Assembly: GCF_000208745.1 (NCBI RefSeq)
Contig: NC_030854.1
Coordinates: 2,146,936-2,210,935 of the forward strand
Length of the DNA: 64,000 nucleotides
Direction: 5' to 3'
DNA from: Theobroma cacao
Taxonomy: Eukaryota; Streptophyta; Magnoliopsida; Malvales; Malvaceae
Shown: positions 23,281-33,752 of the stretch, in pieces
How positions within the stretch are numbered: the first letter of the stretch is position 1
How the letters are laid out: each line of letters starts with the position of its first letter
Notes under the pieces: model-generated
Seen by the model: the letters and a program-made list of their open reading frames with translations, nothing else
Told to the model about the DNA's origin: nothing
Databases searched by the model: none
Position numbers and translations under genes: made by a program

Positions 23281-24855
23281 ATGCATTACACTTTCCTAGA
23301 ATGTAGATTGCTTCTCGTAGCAGCCGCCACCATTTTCAGAAGAATTTGCACAGCAGCTCGTAGCTCTCTCATTGACACCCAAAAGGCCTCCAATATTCAC
23401 ATTCATTCTTCACCTGATTCACCCAGTCCTATTCTCAATGCTCCTCAAGTGTTCGACGAAGTGTCTGACTTAGATGTAGTTTCAGCCACTTCCATAATTG
23501 GAAGCTTCTCTAAGCAACACCAGCATAAAGAAGCCATACTTTTATTTTCCAGGATGCTCTTCAACGATATTAGACCCAATGAATTCACGTTTGGGACAGT
23601 AATTCACTCTTCCACTTTGCTAAAAGACCTTAACATTGGCAAGCAACTTCATGCTTGTGCAATAAAAATGGGCCTCAGTACAAATGTTTTTGTGGGTAGT
23701 GCAAGTCTAGATTTTTATTCAAAGTTGAGTACAATTGAGGAAGCAAAAAGGGTTTTTGAAGATACCCATCAACCAAATGTAGTATCCTACACAACTTTGA
23801 TATCTGGGTACATAAGAAACAAGAGGTTTGAGGAGGCTTTATGGTTGTTTAAAGAGATGCCTGAGAGAAACGTTGTTTCTTGGAATGCAATGATTGGTGG
23901 GTTTAGCCAAACTGGCCATAATGAAGAGGCTGTGAATCTTTTCACTCGGATGTTGAGAGAAGGGGTGATGCCTACCCAGACCACTTTCCCTTGTGCTATT
24001 ATTGCAGCTGCTAATATAGCTGCACATGGAATGGGAAAAAGTTTTCATGCTTGTGTTTTTAAGTGTTTGGGAGATCAGCTTAATGTGTTTACTGGCAATG
24101 CTCTTATTAGTTTTTATGCCAAATGTGGAAGCATGGAAAACAGTCTCTTGGTTTTTAATAAACTTCATTCAAGAAATATCGTTTCTTGGAATGCTTTGAT
24201 ATGTGGTTACGCACAGAATGGAAGAGGAAAGGAAGCCATAGAGTTCTTTGAGAAGATGCTTGTAAGTGGTTTTAGACCTAATGATGTTACACTTCTTGGT
24301 TTATTATGGGCTTGTAATCATGCTGGTCTTGTTGCTGAGGGTTATTCATATTTCAACAAGGCAAGAGCTGAGGAACCCAACTTGCTAAAACCAGAGCATT
24401 ATGCATGTGTGGTGGATTTGCTCTCTCGGTCTGGGCATTTCAAGGAAGCTGAGGAGTTTATTCAGCATTTGCCATTTGAACCAGGTATTGGGTTCTGGAA
24501 AGCACTGCTTGGTGGCTGCCAGATTCACTCAAATACGGAATTGGGGGAATTTGCAGCAAAAAAAATCATGGCATTGGATCCTGAGGATGTTTCATCATAT
24601 ATAATGCTGTCCAACGCACATGTTGCCGCTGGCAGATGGGAAATTGCATCAACATTGAGGAGAGAGATGAAAGAGAAACAGATGAAGAGAATTCCAGGCT
24701 GCAGTTGGATTGAAGTAAGAAACCAAGTTCATGTTTTCCTGAGCAGGGATCGCAAACACTCCCAGATGGATGAGATCCACAGAATCTTGAGGTTTTGTAT
24801 CCAACACTCACAGGATAGTGAAGCTTCCAGCTTTCTAATGGAGTTTTACATCTAG
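23281..24855 (+). CDS. PLS-class pentatricopeptide repeat protein, E/E+ type (At5g42450-like)
   Basis: An organellar RNA-binding protein, probably needed for C-to-U editing at particular sites. Intronless, 524 residues. The N-terminus is basic with few acids (RLLLVAAATIFRRICTAARS), suiting a mitochondrial presequence. PPR motifs run from about residue 65 to 370: SATSIIGSFSKQHQHKEAI, VSYTTLISGYIRNKRFEEAL, VSWNAMIGGFSQTGHNEEAV and VSWNALICGYAQNGRGKEAI. The E region follows (ACVVDLLSRSGHFKEAEEF, GIGFWKALLGGCQIHSN) and an E+ stretch (PGCSWIEVRNQVHVFLSRD). There is no DYW tail, so an editing deaminase would have to come from a partner. The late motifs closely resemble Arabidopsis At5g42450 as recalled. 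No breaks are visible. Confidence 0.93.
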   Translation: MHYTFLECRLLLVAAATIFRRICTAARSSLIDTQKASNIHIHSSPDSPSPILNAPQVFDEVSDLDVVSATSIIGSFSKQHQHKEAILLFSRMLFNDIRPNEFTFGTVIHSSTLLKDLNIGKQLHACAIKMGLSTNVFVGSASLDFYSKLSTIEEAKRVFEDTHQPNVVSYTTLISGYIRNKRFEEALWLFKEMPERNVVSWNAMIGGFSQTGHNEEAVNLFTRMLREGVMPTQTTFPCAIIAAANIAAHGMGKSFHACVFKCLGDQLNVFTGNALISFYAKCGSMENSLLVFNKLHSRNIVSWNALICGYAQNGRGKEAIEFFEKMLVSGFRPNDVTLLGLLWACNHAGLVAEGYSYFNKARAEEPNLLKPEHYACVVDLLSRSGHFKEAEEFIQHLPFEPGIGFWKALLGGCQIHSNTELGEFAAKKIMALDPEDVSSYIMLSNAHVAAGRWEIASTLRREMKEKQMKRIPGCSWIEVRNQVHVFLSRDRKHSQMDEIHRILRFCIQHSQDSEASSFLMEFYI

Positions 24856-26614
24856 TCAGTGGAAAAAAAAACAAAAAAGGAATGGTCCTTGGACTTCGAT
24901 TAGGCTACACTGCCTCTATTGCTAAAGGCACACTCTCATTCCCTTTGGGAACGAATACATATCAAGAGAGAGAGCAATGGGGAATAGTAGACTTGGGAGA
25001 CTCAGAAGAAAAGGAGACCAAGTGTCAATCAATTCGAACCTCGGGCAATTCGATTCCAAATCCGGCGTTGCCGCTTGTATGAAAATTGGATAGCCTCACA
25101 AGCGGGCTCGAACAAGACAATTACCATTACCAAAGAGAACAGCACAATTGACAGCTCCAAAGTATTGACAAACAGAGATACAGACATCTGTTAAACAGGA
25201 TAGTCTCCACTTGGATTATTAAGCAGAAAGGGAAAGAAAACATGGGAAAGATGAAGAGGAAAAGCAAAGGAGAACAAGAAATGAAAACTTCTTTATTATT
25301 TTGATGCCCTTTTTTCCTTATAAATGAATGCCGTGTGGCAAATCTTCTTCCATGTAAACAGGCCATGTGGCATGCCACGTGGAAATTTTTATGAGACGAC
25401 TCACGGTGTTATCTAGGTGGCAATTTTTAATAAAAATAATTTTTATTATTATACTTTTGGGACAAGATGATTATGTTATGGACCCGCACTTTCATTTCAA
25501 AAGATATGTGTAGTGGAAGAATCCTACTAATTATAAACCAAAGGCTCGTCTCATTGTTTATTATTTTGAAATTTGTGACAATTATATATAACTTATTGTT
25601 ATATTTTAACAAGTAAAGAATGTGAAATTAGAGTAAAATTATCTCAAAACTTTTGTTCCAAAGTTTTATCTCATTTAATATATCAAAAATTTATTAAACA
25701 TATTCAAGAATGAGATCTACCATTCATAAGTAGATCAAATATTTATATATAAATGTTTAAAAGTTGAATTAATAAACTTTATCATATTAGGTGGGACAGA
25801 CACTTAAAATAAAAGTGTTGAGATGAAAAATATATATTTTTTGAAATATTTAAACATTTTTTTATACTTACGTAATATTTAAATTTATGATAAAAGATAT
25901 TAATAATAATTAAGATCAAATTTGTCACTATATTATGGGTCAATATTGAATTTTTATCATTATATTTTAAATTTTATTAATTTTTGTCACCATATTTTTA
26001 ATTTTGTTAATTTTTTATATAAAATAATGAAAAGTAACGAAAATTTACCAATTTCATTACCGGTATATTCTATAAAATATTATGATTTTGGTATTTTCTT
26101 TTTATAAATCAACCGAAATGAAAAATATGGTGACAAAATTAAAAAAATTAATAAAATCAGCAAAATAAAAAAGTTAATCATTCATTTGGGTTTCAGAGAA
26201 AGCCCAACACCTAGAAACCCGCTCTCGTGGGCCCGACCCATTAACGCTATCACGGGTCCACTAATCTACACGCGTCAAGTAAACGCATCAATTAACAGGT
26301 CCCCCTAGCCAAAAAGAGAAAACAAAAAGAGGAAATGGAACCAGCGATGGTGGTCCCCACCTTTAACCATAGTTAGAAAATCTAGAGTTAACTAACCTCC
26401 CATCCGGGTTAGATCCTCCCCTCAGGTTTAGCTCCTCAGATCTCTCCCCAAAAAAGATTAGGGTTTCAAAATCTCCCAAATCGACAAATCTTCTCTTCAG
26501 TTTTTCGTATTCTAGGTCCCGTCAAATCGACGAATTCTTCCTGTGTGTGTTGTTTAGTTTTTGGAAATCGAATTGAAAAAAGAAAAAGAGATAAGAAAAA
26601 TAGGGAAAGAAAAA
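24856..26614. other. Intergenic and leader of the AFC1 gene
   Basis: No supported gene. A palindromic GCATGCCACGTGG patch lies near 25370. The right part is CT-rich leader; a telo-box-like TTAGGGTTT occurs at 26459-26467, a motif frequent in promoters and leaders of housekeeping RNA- and translation-related plant genes. The open frames at 24882-25082 and 25922-26107 have no family resemblance. Confidence 0.5.
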
Positions 26615-29600
26615 ATGGAGACGCAGAGGATAATAGAGTTTCCTCACAAGAATATGGATAAACGGCCCAGGAAAAGGCCCAGATTAACGTGGGATATGCC
26701 CCCTCCTCTTCCTCCTCCTAAGGTAAAAGAAAAAATTTCTCCCTCTTTTTATGTTGAAGTTGTCAGATTTTTGTTGTAAATGTTGAAAAATTATTTACAG
26801 AAAAATAGTGAATCTTTGACGTCGTGTTTGATGTGGTAATTTGACAAATTTCCCCTATTTTTCCCTCAATTTTTTATTTGTGATTTTGCAAATTTTAAAT
26901 AACTTTTTGAAAAAATTTACTGCAATGAGAAGTTCTGTTCACTAATAGATAATTAAATTTCTTTTATTTTTAAAATTAATAAATTAATTGTTTTTATGTA
27001 AAGAAATTATCTTTTGATTAGATGACTGAATTTTTTTCTTGATTTTTTTTATTTTGTTATTTCGGTTGCGCAGGTTCTTCCAGCAATATATTGCGGTCAG
27101 GAATTCGGGAATGGAGGGATCGCTAATTTTTCATATCCTAATAATATGTTTTACAGGGGAATTCCTTGCAATGGCTCTCCTCCTTGGAGACCTGATGATA
27201 AAGATGGCCATTATGTTTTCGCCGTTGGAGAAAACCTGACTCCTCGATGTAAATTCGTCTCTCTTATCATAAAATTTAGGATAGTATATATTTTGCGCGG
27301 AAAGTTAAATACATCCACACGCGCAACGGGATAATGCTTTGAGAATTTTAAGCAATATGGATTTTGGACATTGAATACTGAACTTGTTATGGAAATCTTA
27401 GAATGAAATTATTTTGTGATGCCAAACACCTCGAATATTCTTGAATATTGAACTTGTTATGGAAATCTTAGAATGAAATTATTTTGTCATGCCAAACACC
27501 TTGATATTCTTGCATCATTCCCCCATTTATGTGGTATTCTATAATATGTTCTCATATGTTCTTTTATTCTTCATCCCTGCAGACAGAATTCTCAGTAAAA
27601 TGGGTGAAGGTTAGTGTATTCTTGAATCTGAGTTTTTGCAAACATGGGGAGTGTGGCTGCCATTATATGAGCATTTTGATGTTCTAATCGATGTAGATAT
27701 TTTGGATTGTTGCTTAACATGGATTGTGGTCCATTGAATGGTATATTTGCAGGAACATTTGGACAAGTCCTTGAATGTTTTGACAATGAAAAGCAAGAAG
27801 TTGTGGCCATCAAAATTGTTCGCTCCATACACAAGTATCGTGAAGCTGCCATGATTGAAATTGACGTTCTTCAGAGACTTGCCAGGCATGATGTTGGTGG
27901 TGCTCGGTAAGGATGTCATTTTGTCCTTTTGTTTTCTTATTTATTGTAGAAATTGAAGTGATTATGGTATAAGTGGTTTCATTCCTTGCAGTTGTGTGCA
28001 AATACGGAATTGGTTTGACTATCGTAATCATATTTGTATTGTAAGTATTTATTGGTATTTGCAATTCGATTAATTTGAGGGTGCAATGCAAGCTCCTTCA
28101 TTCCTAAATATTCTGTGAGTTAAAAAACTTGCGGATGAATTTAAATGGTTTGAACAGGTATTTGAGAAGCTTGGACCAAGCTTATACGATTTTCTCCGCA
28201 AAAACAGCTACCGTTCATTTCCCATTGATCTTGTTCGGGAGCTTGGCAGACAAATTTTGGAGTCTGTAGCATGTGTGTGGATAATTCTTGCACTGTTTTT
28301 AATCTGTATTATATATACTTGATGCTCAAACCTCTTTTAGTCTGAAGCAAATAGTGCGGGCATGGTTGGTTAATTTTATTGGCTTAAGTTCTTACTTTTT
28401 CTTAGAACCAAACTTAATTTTTGGTTGGACAAGCTGGGGGTTGATGATGATAATGCATAAATCAAAGTTTTGTTACTTTTGCATCTAGTTTTTTTTTTTG
28501 AAACTATTTTTGCATCTAGTTAACTGAGTTTTTTTTCTTCCTCCAATGTGCAGTCATGCATGATTTGCAGTTAATTCACACCGATTTAAAGCCGGAAAAC
28601 ATTCTCCTTGTTTCGTCTGAATATATCAAGGTGCCAGATTATAAGGTATTCCTTCTTTTTCTGTTCCCTAAGCATGCTTTTTGTTTTTCAGTGTGTATAA
28701 TTTTGGATTGCTTAATTTACAGTTTATGTACAATGAAACTTTGGTATCTTTGAATTCTGATAGCTGATTTCTTGAAAAATATTCTTTTGCATGTGCTTTA
28801 GTTTTTATCACGGTCTACAAAAGATGGTTCCTATTTTAAGAATCTACCAAAGTCAAGTGCAATTAAGCTCATTGATTTTGGGAGCACAACATTTGAACAT
28901 CAGGATCACAGCTATGTGGTGTCAACGAGGCATTATCGCGCACCAGAAGTCATACTTGGTAATCATCATCTGCACATTTGATTGCACATGATGTGTTTGT
29001 GTACACATCTTGTTGACATCATTTGTTTGATGTTTTTGCAGGTCTTGGATGGAACTATCCTTGTGACTTGTGGAGTGTGGGTTGTATACTGGTTGAACTT
29101 TGCTCTGTAAGTGAATCATTGTAGTCTTCTTCACTCCCCAGCGCAATGAAAAAAAAATCACCTAAAATGTAGATGGAAACAAATCCTTACTTGCATTTGT
29201 ATTTTTTAAGTCATTGCTTTATTGGTCTTACTGAATACTGGAGCAGATGATAATATTGTGAAGAAATCACTTTTGAGATAGTTATTAGTTAATATAAGTG
29301 CACACAAGATGCATGAAGCATGTCAAGAATATGAATCTCATTCTATATGCTAGTATCTAGAATATAATATCATCTTATATGAGGTAGCTTGTGGGAATCT
29401 AGAGCAGCTTGTCATTTCTTCCGAAAGAGATGCGGGCCTTAATAACCTTGAATATTTTTCATGAGCAGGGTGAGGCACTTTTCCAAACTCATGAGAACTT
29501 AGAGCATCTTGCCATGATGGAGAGGGTTTTAGGGCCATTACCCCAACATATGGTGCTCAGAGCTGAGTAAGAGTTCACTCTGTTGCTTGTTCTCGCTGTG

Positions 29601-30335
29601 AATATGTTGCAGGAGAAGTTCTTACATTGTGCCTGATATTGTTTCAGCCGCCGTGCTGAGAAATATTTCCGGAGGGGCACACGATTGGATTGGCCCGATG
29701 GTGCAACTTCAAAAGAAAGCCTGAGGGCAGTTTGGAAATTGCCCCGTCTGCCAGTAAGTTGTCTTGAAGATGCCTCTTCTTAATAACTTACTAGAAATTA
29801 TTTTAACTCACCTGTTCTTGCCAATAACCAAGTTTCCTGTTTTTTTATCTTCATGTCACTAAATCTTTTTGAGGGGCGAAGCTTTTGTGTTTCTTACTAG
29901 ACATGTAAGGCCATTAGTAAGTGGCAGAAATATTTATTGCTTTTACTTGCAAGGCTTTATCTTGAAGGGTACCGGGACTTATTGCCTGTTCTGTTTATTT
30001 TGAATTATTTAACCATACCGATTTGAGTCCATCTTTATCTTCATGTGCATTAGTTTCTAAAGTTGTTGATATACCCTCCAAATTGTTGAACTTTGAGCAC
30101 AACCAGCTCCTTAGTTCCCTGACTTCTGCTCCTAAGCCGCTATTCTTTCCTAATTGTTTTAGTTTATGTGCTGCAGAACTTAATAATGCAGCATGTGGAT
30201 CATTCTGCTGGCGATTTAATTGATCTCTTGCAAGGGCTACTACGGTATGATCCGGCAGAGAGACTTAAAGCTAGAGAAGCACTAAGACATCCATTTTTTA
30301 CAAGAGATCATAGAAGGTTTGGCTACCCCTTGTAA
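26615..30335 (+). CDS. AFC1: LAMMER-type (CLK) dual-specificity kinase, AFC1 orthologue
   Basis: A nuclear kinase that phosphorylates SR splicing factors. Twelve exons: 26615-26722, 27074-27248, 27583-27609, 27753-27906, 27992-28040, 28158-28272, 28554-28645, 28802-28958, 29042-29106, 29469-29566, 29648-29753 and 30177-30335. All are GT-AG and sum to 1305 nt (434 residues). The N-terminus has a basic, nuclear-signal-like segment ([13 protein letters not shown]) and a proline run. The kinase domain starts near residue 95: glycine loop [14 protein letters not shown] lysine, catalytic [14 protein letters not shown], and the signature [12 protein letters not shown] near residue 330. The N-terminal and activation-segment sequence fits AFC1 better than AFC2 or AFC3 as recalled. 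The C-terminus stops soon after HPFFTRD, so the tail is shorter than in Arabidopsis. The long introns allow alternative splicing. Confidence 0.95.
27371..27510 (+). repeat. 70-bp tandem duplication inside AFC1 intron 2
   Basis: Two head-to-tail copies (27371-27440 and 27441-27510) of TTGAATACTGAACTTGTTAT ... GCCAAACACC, differing at only a few positions. The duplication is recent and lies between the exon ending 27248 and the 27-nt exon at 27583. Confidence 0.9.
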
Positions 30336-32649
30336 TTGGAGATTGGTGGATCATTGTTAATAATGAGCTTGAGCAACCTTTGCATAGCGAGGCATATATT
30401 AAATGGCATTTTTGTCTCTAAAGATATTTGCAGAATCATATAATATAATATGTATAGTGTCTACTCATTCCTATTCCAGAACATGCTCTATTAGCTTCTC
30501 CTTTTTGTTTGCTTCTCGTTTCCGTTTTGTTTCTCAGCATGTTTGTTATCTGGTGGCCCTATGTGAATTGTGTCCACCCGATGATTTCCGGTTTGCGGTC
30601 TGATGTTCAAGAAGAGCAATAGAAAAGTTGTGTTCCAAATTTTTACCAAGCTTCTACTCGCATCCAAATCTGTGACTCTCATTGGAGAGTATCTTACAAA
30701 ATTATCTAATCTTGACTTGATGGGCAGTCTGAATAAGAAGGGAATGATCATGATGTTTTGATGGCTCTAGCCAGCTGGTTGTCTTGCCCTACTTGTTTTT
30801 GTTGATTTGATTGGAATTCTCTCCATGAGCGAGGAAGGACATGTTCTTATTATTGAATTAAGTGTTCAAATTCGATGATGTAAACCGCTGGAACAGTGCC
30901 ATGAATATTGAATTCTCTGGAGCTGGAACAGAGAATGCATGTCAATGGTGTAACCGTGAACAAACAGGGAACTCTGTTTTTCACTGTCTTTTATTTTAAG
31001 CGAACAACAAAGCTTGGGTTATGGTTTCTAGCTGTAATTGCACCAAGAAATGTTCTTTTAGTCTGTAATGCTGTAGCTAAATTGATATTCTAATCAGCAA
31101 ATCAAAGATTAAAGTCGACAAACGTAATAATGTTGGAATCCGTTTTTGTTTTATATATGTAAAATAAGCATGAATTGGTCCAATTAGATGTTGGAAGTTG
31201 ACCCTGCTATCATGTGACGAGGAAGCTGATCAAAGGGTGGAGACAACCATTGAGGCTAAAGAGTATCGAACCGTGGATGTTGAGGCACCAGTTTTCTACT
31301 AAGTTTGTACCAATGCCTTCCCTGCCGTATCATTATCCAATCACTTTCAAATGTGCAAAACGTGATGATTGATACGACAAACTTTTAATGAATCTTGGTG
31401 GGTGTTTGGCTAAATTTTGGAGACATGGCTCTCACTGTGGAAAGTGTGCTACTATTTATAAGAATAGGTACTACTAGGCAACAGAAAAGGATCCGCAAAT
31501 TTACCCCAAACCTACCGATGATTATTTTTATAATTACTAGATCACAGTCCGTGCGTTGCACGCCGACCTCTTTCTATTTGATTTTTTTTTTATCTCTTTT
31601 TTTTTTCTTTTTTCCTATATGCTCCACTTGATTAGAAGAGAAAGCTCCAAAGAAGTTTCCTTTTAAATATATTATAAATTTTTTATGTAAAATTTTAAAT
31701 ACATCATTGTCTATCATAATAGTATATGCAAAATACAATGCTGTGTAACAGGGAGTGCAAGTAGTAGTGTAAAGATGAGCTTGGTAAAATATAGAATGGA
31801 TGATTTGCTAGCTTTTAGCCGATTTTGCTCTCATGCTAGCAATGATGCTAATGGCATTAGAACCAAAATTAATTATTGAGGTATGTTTTTTCTGACTCAA
31901 AGAAGAAGAGTTGGAATCTTCCCTTACCAATCTTAACAGAAAAAAGGGGTTAGGAGAGGGACCATAAACCCCCCCCCCCCCNNNNNNNNNNNNNNNNNNN
32001 NNNNNCCCCCCCCCCCCCCCCCATCTTCTGTCAATGTCCTAACCGTATCAAAACCTGAATACAACACCTCATAACCCCCCTTTCCAATTATATAAATCAA
32101 AGGAAAACAACATGACAACCGGATAATCTCATACCCATGATTTTCTTTTTTCATGGTAATGTAATAAGGATAACAGTGCAGTAAACTTCCACAAATCTAC
32201 TCTAACAAGAATATAAAATCACAATTTCAAAAATCATTTGGTATATTTATCACGAAATTTTATACTGAATAGGTAAAAGATGAATTATAAGTTTATAAGT
32301 ATGAACAATGCATAGTTTATAAATTAGATAATTAAAGAATTTAATGACTTCGTTTTAAAATCAATTCGAACTTAATTTAAATATTTTGTCAGACGCTTCA
32401 ATGGATGCGGTACACAGAATGATTGATTAGTGACAAAAATTTTCCAACTCGAAAAAGAGAAAATATTATGAAATCTCACCATATTTACAGTTGAAGAACT
32501 TTTAATAAATTTACCAAATTAATCTTTTATAAAGAGCGTAATGCCCTGTGGCACATGGCAAAGCTGATCAAGAGCGTGGGAAGAGCGAGGTGCACCCAGC
32601 CTCGGCAGCTCGGCAGCACACCCAAAATTGGAAGGTGAGGCGGGGCCCA
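30336..32649. other. Intergenic with a poly-C assembly gap
   Basis: The first part is the AFC1 3' region. ACTAGATCACAGTCCGTGCG with the palindromic GTGCGTTGCAC follows at about 31537-31561, a type of motif often seen near plant transposon ends, but no partner end was found. A 24-N gap (31982-32005) lies inside a poly-C run of about 12 + 17 bases. No gene is supported. Confidence 0.5.
31982..32005. other. Assembly gap, 24 N in a poly-C tract
   Basis: N-run flanked on both sides by C homopolymer (31970-31981 and 32006-32022). It is likely a sequencing failure in a long C/G tract whose true length is unknown. Confidence 0.95.
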
Positions 32650-32654
32650 TGTGT

Positions 32655-32928
32655 CACGTGGAGGGTGGCGTAGTGGCCACGTAAGAGACAAACGAAGGCT
32701 GCTCACAAAATCTCCTCTAATCTCCTCTCCACCAATCACAGACATCGTCCCACGTGAGACTTTGGACCCCACCAACACCCTATGACATCATGGGATCAAA
32801 CAAAAGTTTTTCCCATTCAAAACTTCTTTAATTAATTACTATTCAAAACCCAATCCATCATTTTCCCTTTATTTTTATATATTTATTATACAATAATATC
32901 CCATGTTCACTCACAGTCTCTATATATT
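32655..32928 (+). promoter_or_regulatory. Promoter with two G-boxes, CCAAT and TATA for the plant protein 1589 gene
   Basis: CACGTG occurs at 32655-32660 and 32751-32756, a CACGTA at 32678-32683, and CCAAT at 32732-32736. A TGACATCATG lies at about 32782, and a good TATA box (CTATATATTG) near 32920-32929. A CT-rich leader of about 200 bases then runs to the ATG at 33159. ACGT clusters of this type bind bZIP and bHLH factors such as ABF, HY5 and PIF; which one acts here is not known. Confidence 0.6.
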
Positions 32929-33158
32929 GAACATTTTTGGCCCTTCTCTTGATCTCTAGCTGATTCTTCCTTCTCCACACTGACTCTCTCTTCCTACTTT
33001 CTCTTTTTCTCTCCCTTGCCCTTTGTTTTTTATCTACTTTTCCCTTCTTTTTCTAGCTTCTTCTTCACCTTTGTATTCATTTCCATATACATAATTAAGC
33101 CTGAAAAGCAGAGAAGAGTGTTCTTTTTTCTTTTTTCCTTTTTTAGTTCTAATATTTG

Positions 33159-33752
33159 ATGATTATTATGGGGGGTGACTCGTCTGCTTCATACATCCAC
33201 ATGGTAAGTAATCTTCTTGATTTTTCTAAATAGTTCATTTCTTTCCAATCTGATGTTGTTTTCTTGCTGAGATGATCAAGTTGATGCAGGTGCACCATCT
33301 TATAGAAGAGTGTTTGATATTCAACATGAGCAAAGAAGAGTGCATAGAAGCTTTGTCTAAGCATGCAAACATTAAACCAGTCATTACTTCAACGGGTCAG
33401 TCACCTTCTCCTTTCATAAGAAACACTACTCACCCACATATAAACATATACAAACGAGCTTAATTGTACATGCTCGTGATGCTTTTGTGATCGAAGAGAG
33501 AGCCTGGTGTCAGTGTCTTATGTATTAGCTAGAAAGTCTTGAGAAATTAAGGGTCTTATTTTTTCTTTTTTTGGATGTGATCGTGTGTGAATGGTTTTGG
33601 TTGCAGTTTGGAATGAGTTGGAGAAAGAGAACAAGGAGTTCTTTGAGGCTTACACAAGGGGCAGAGACCAGAGAGCTACTGAAATAGAGAAAAGGCAAAG
33701 GATCCAGAGCAGGCTTAAGGCTTCCATGAGGGAGACTATTGATAAGAACTGA
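33159..33752 (+). CDS. Plant protein 1589 family (TIGR01589 / A_thal_3526), small protein
   Basis: A small plant-specific protein of unknown biochemistry. Three exons: 33159-33203, 33290-33395 and 33607-33752 (GT-AG), giving 98 residues. The conserved domain covers about residues 14-65: VHHLIEECLIFNMSKEECIE, then SKHANIKPVITSTVWNELEK and ENKEFFEAY. A charged helical tail follows. Two in-frame ATGs (33159 and 33168) could start it; both precede GGDSSASYIHM. One Arabidopsis family member was, as I recall, linked to a pseudo-etiolated phenotype when overexpressed (PEL), which would suit the G-box promoter, but that link is inference. Confidence 0.88.

Noticed and set aside
31537..31561. Possible Helitron or other transposon end (ACTAGATCACAGTCCGTGCG and GTGCGTTGCAC)
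   Set aside because: The motif resembles plant element termini, but no CTRR hairpin end or inverted partner was found nearby, so no element is called.
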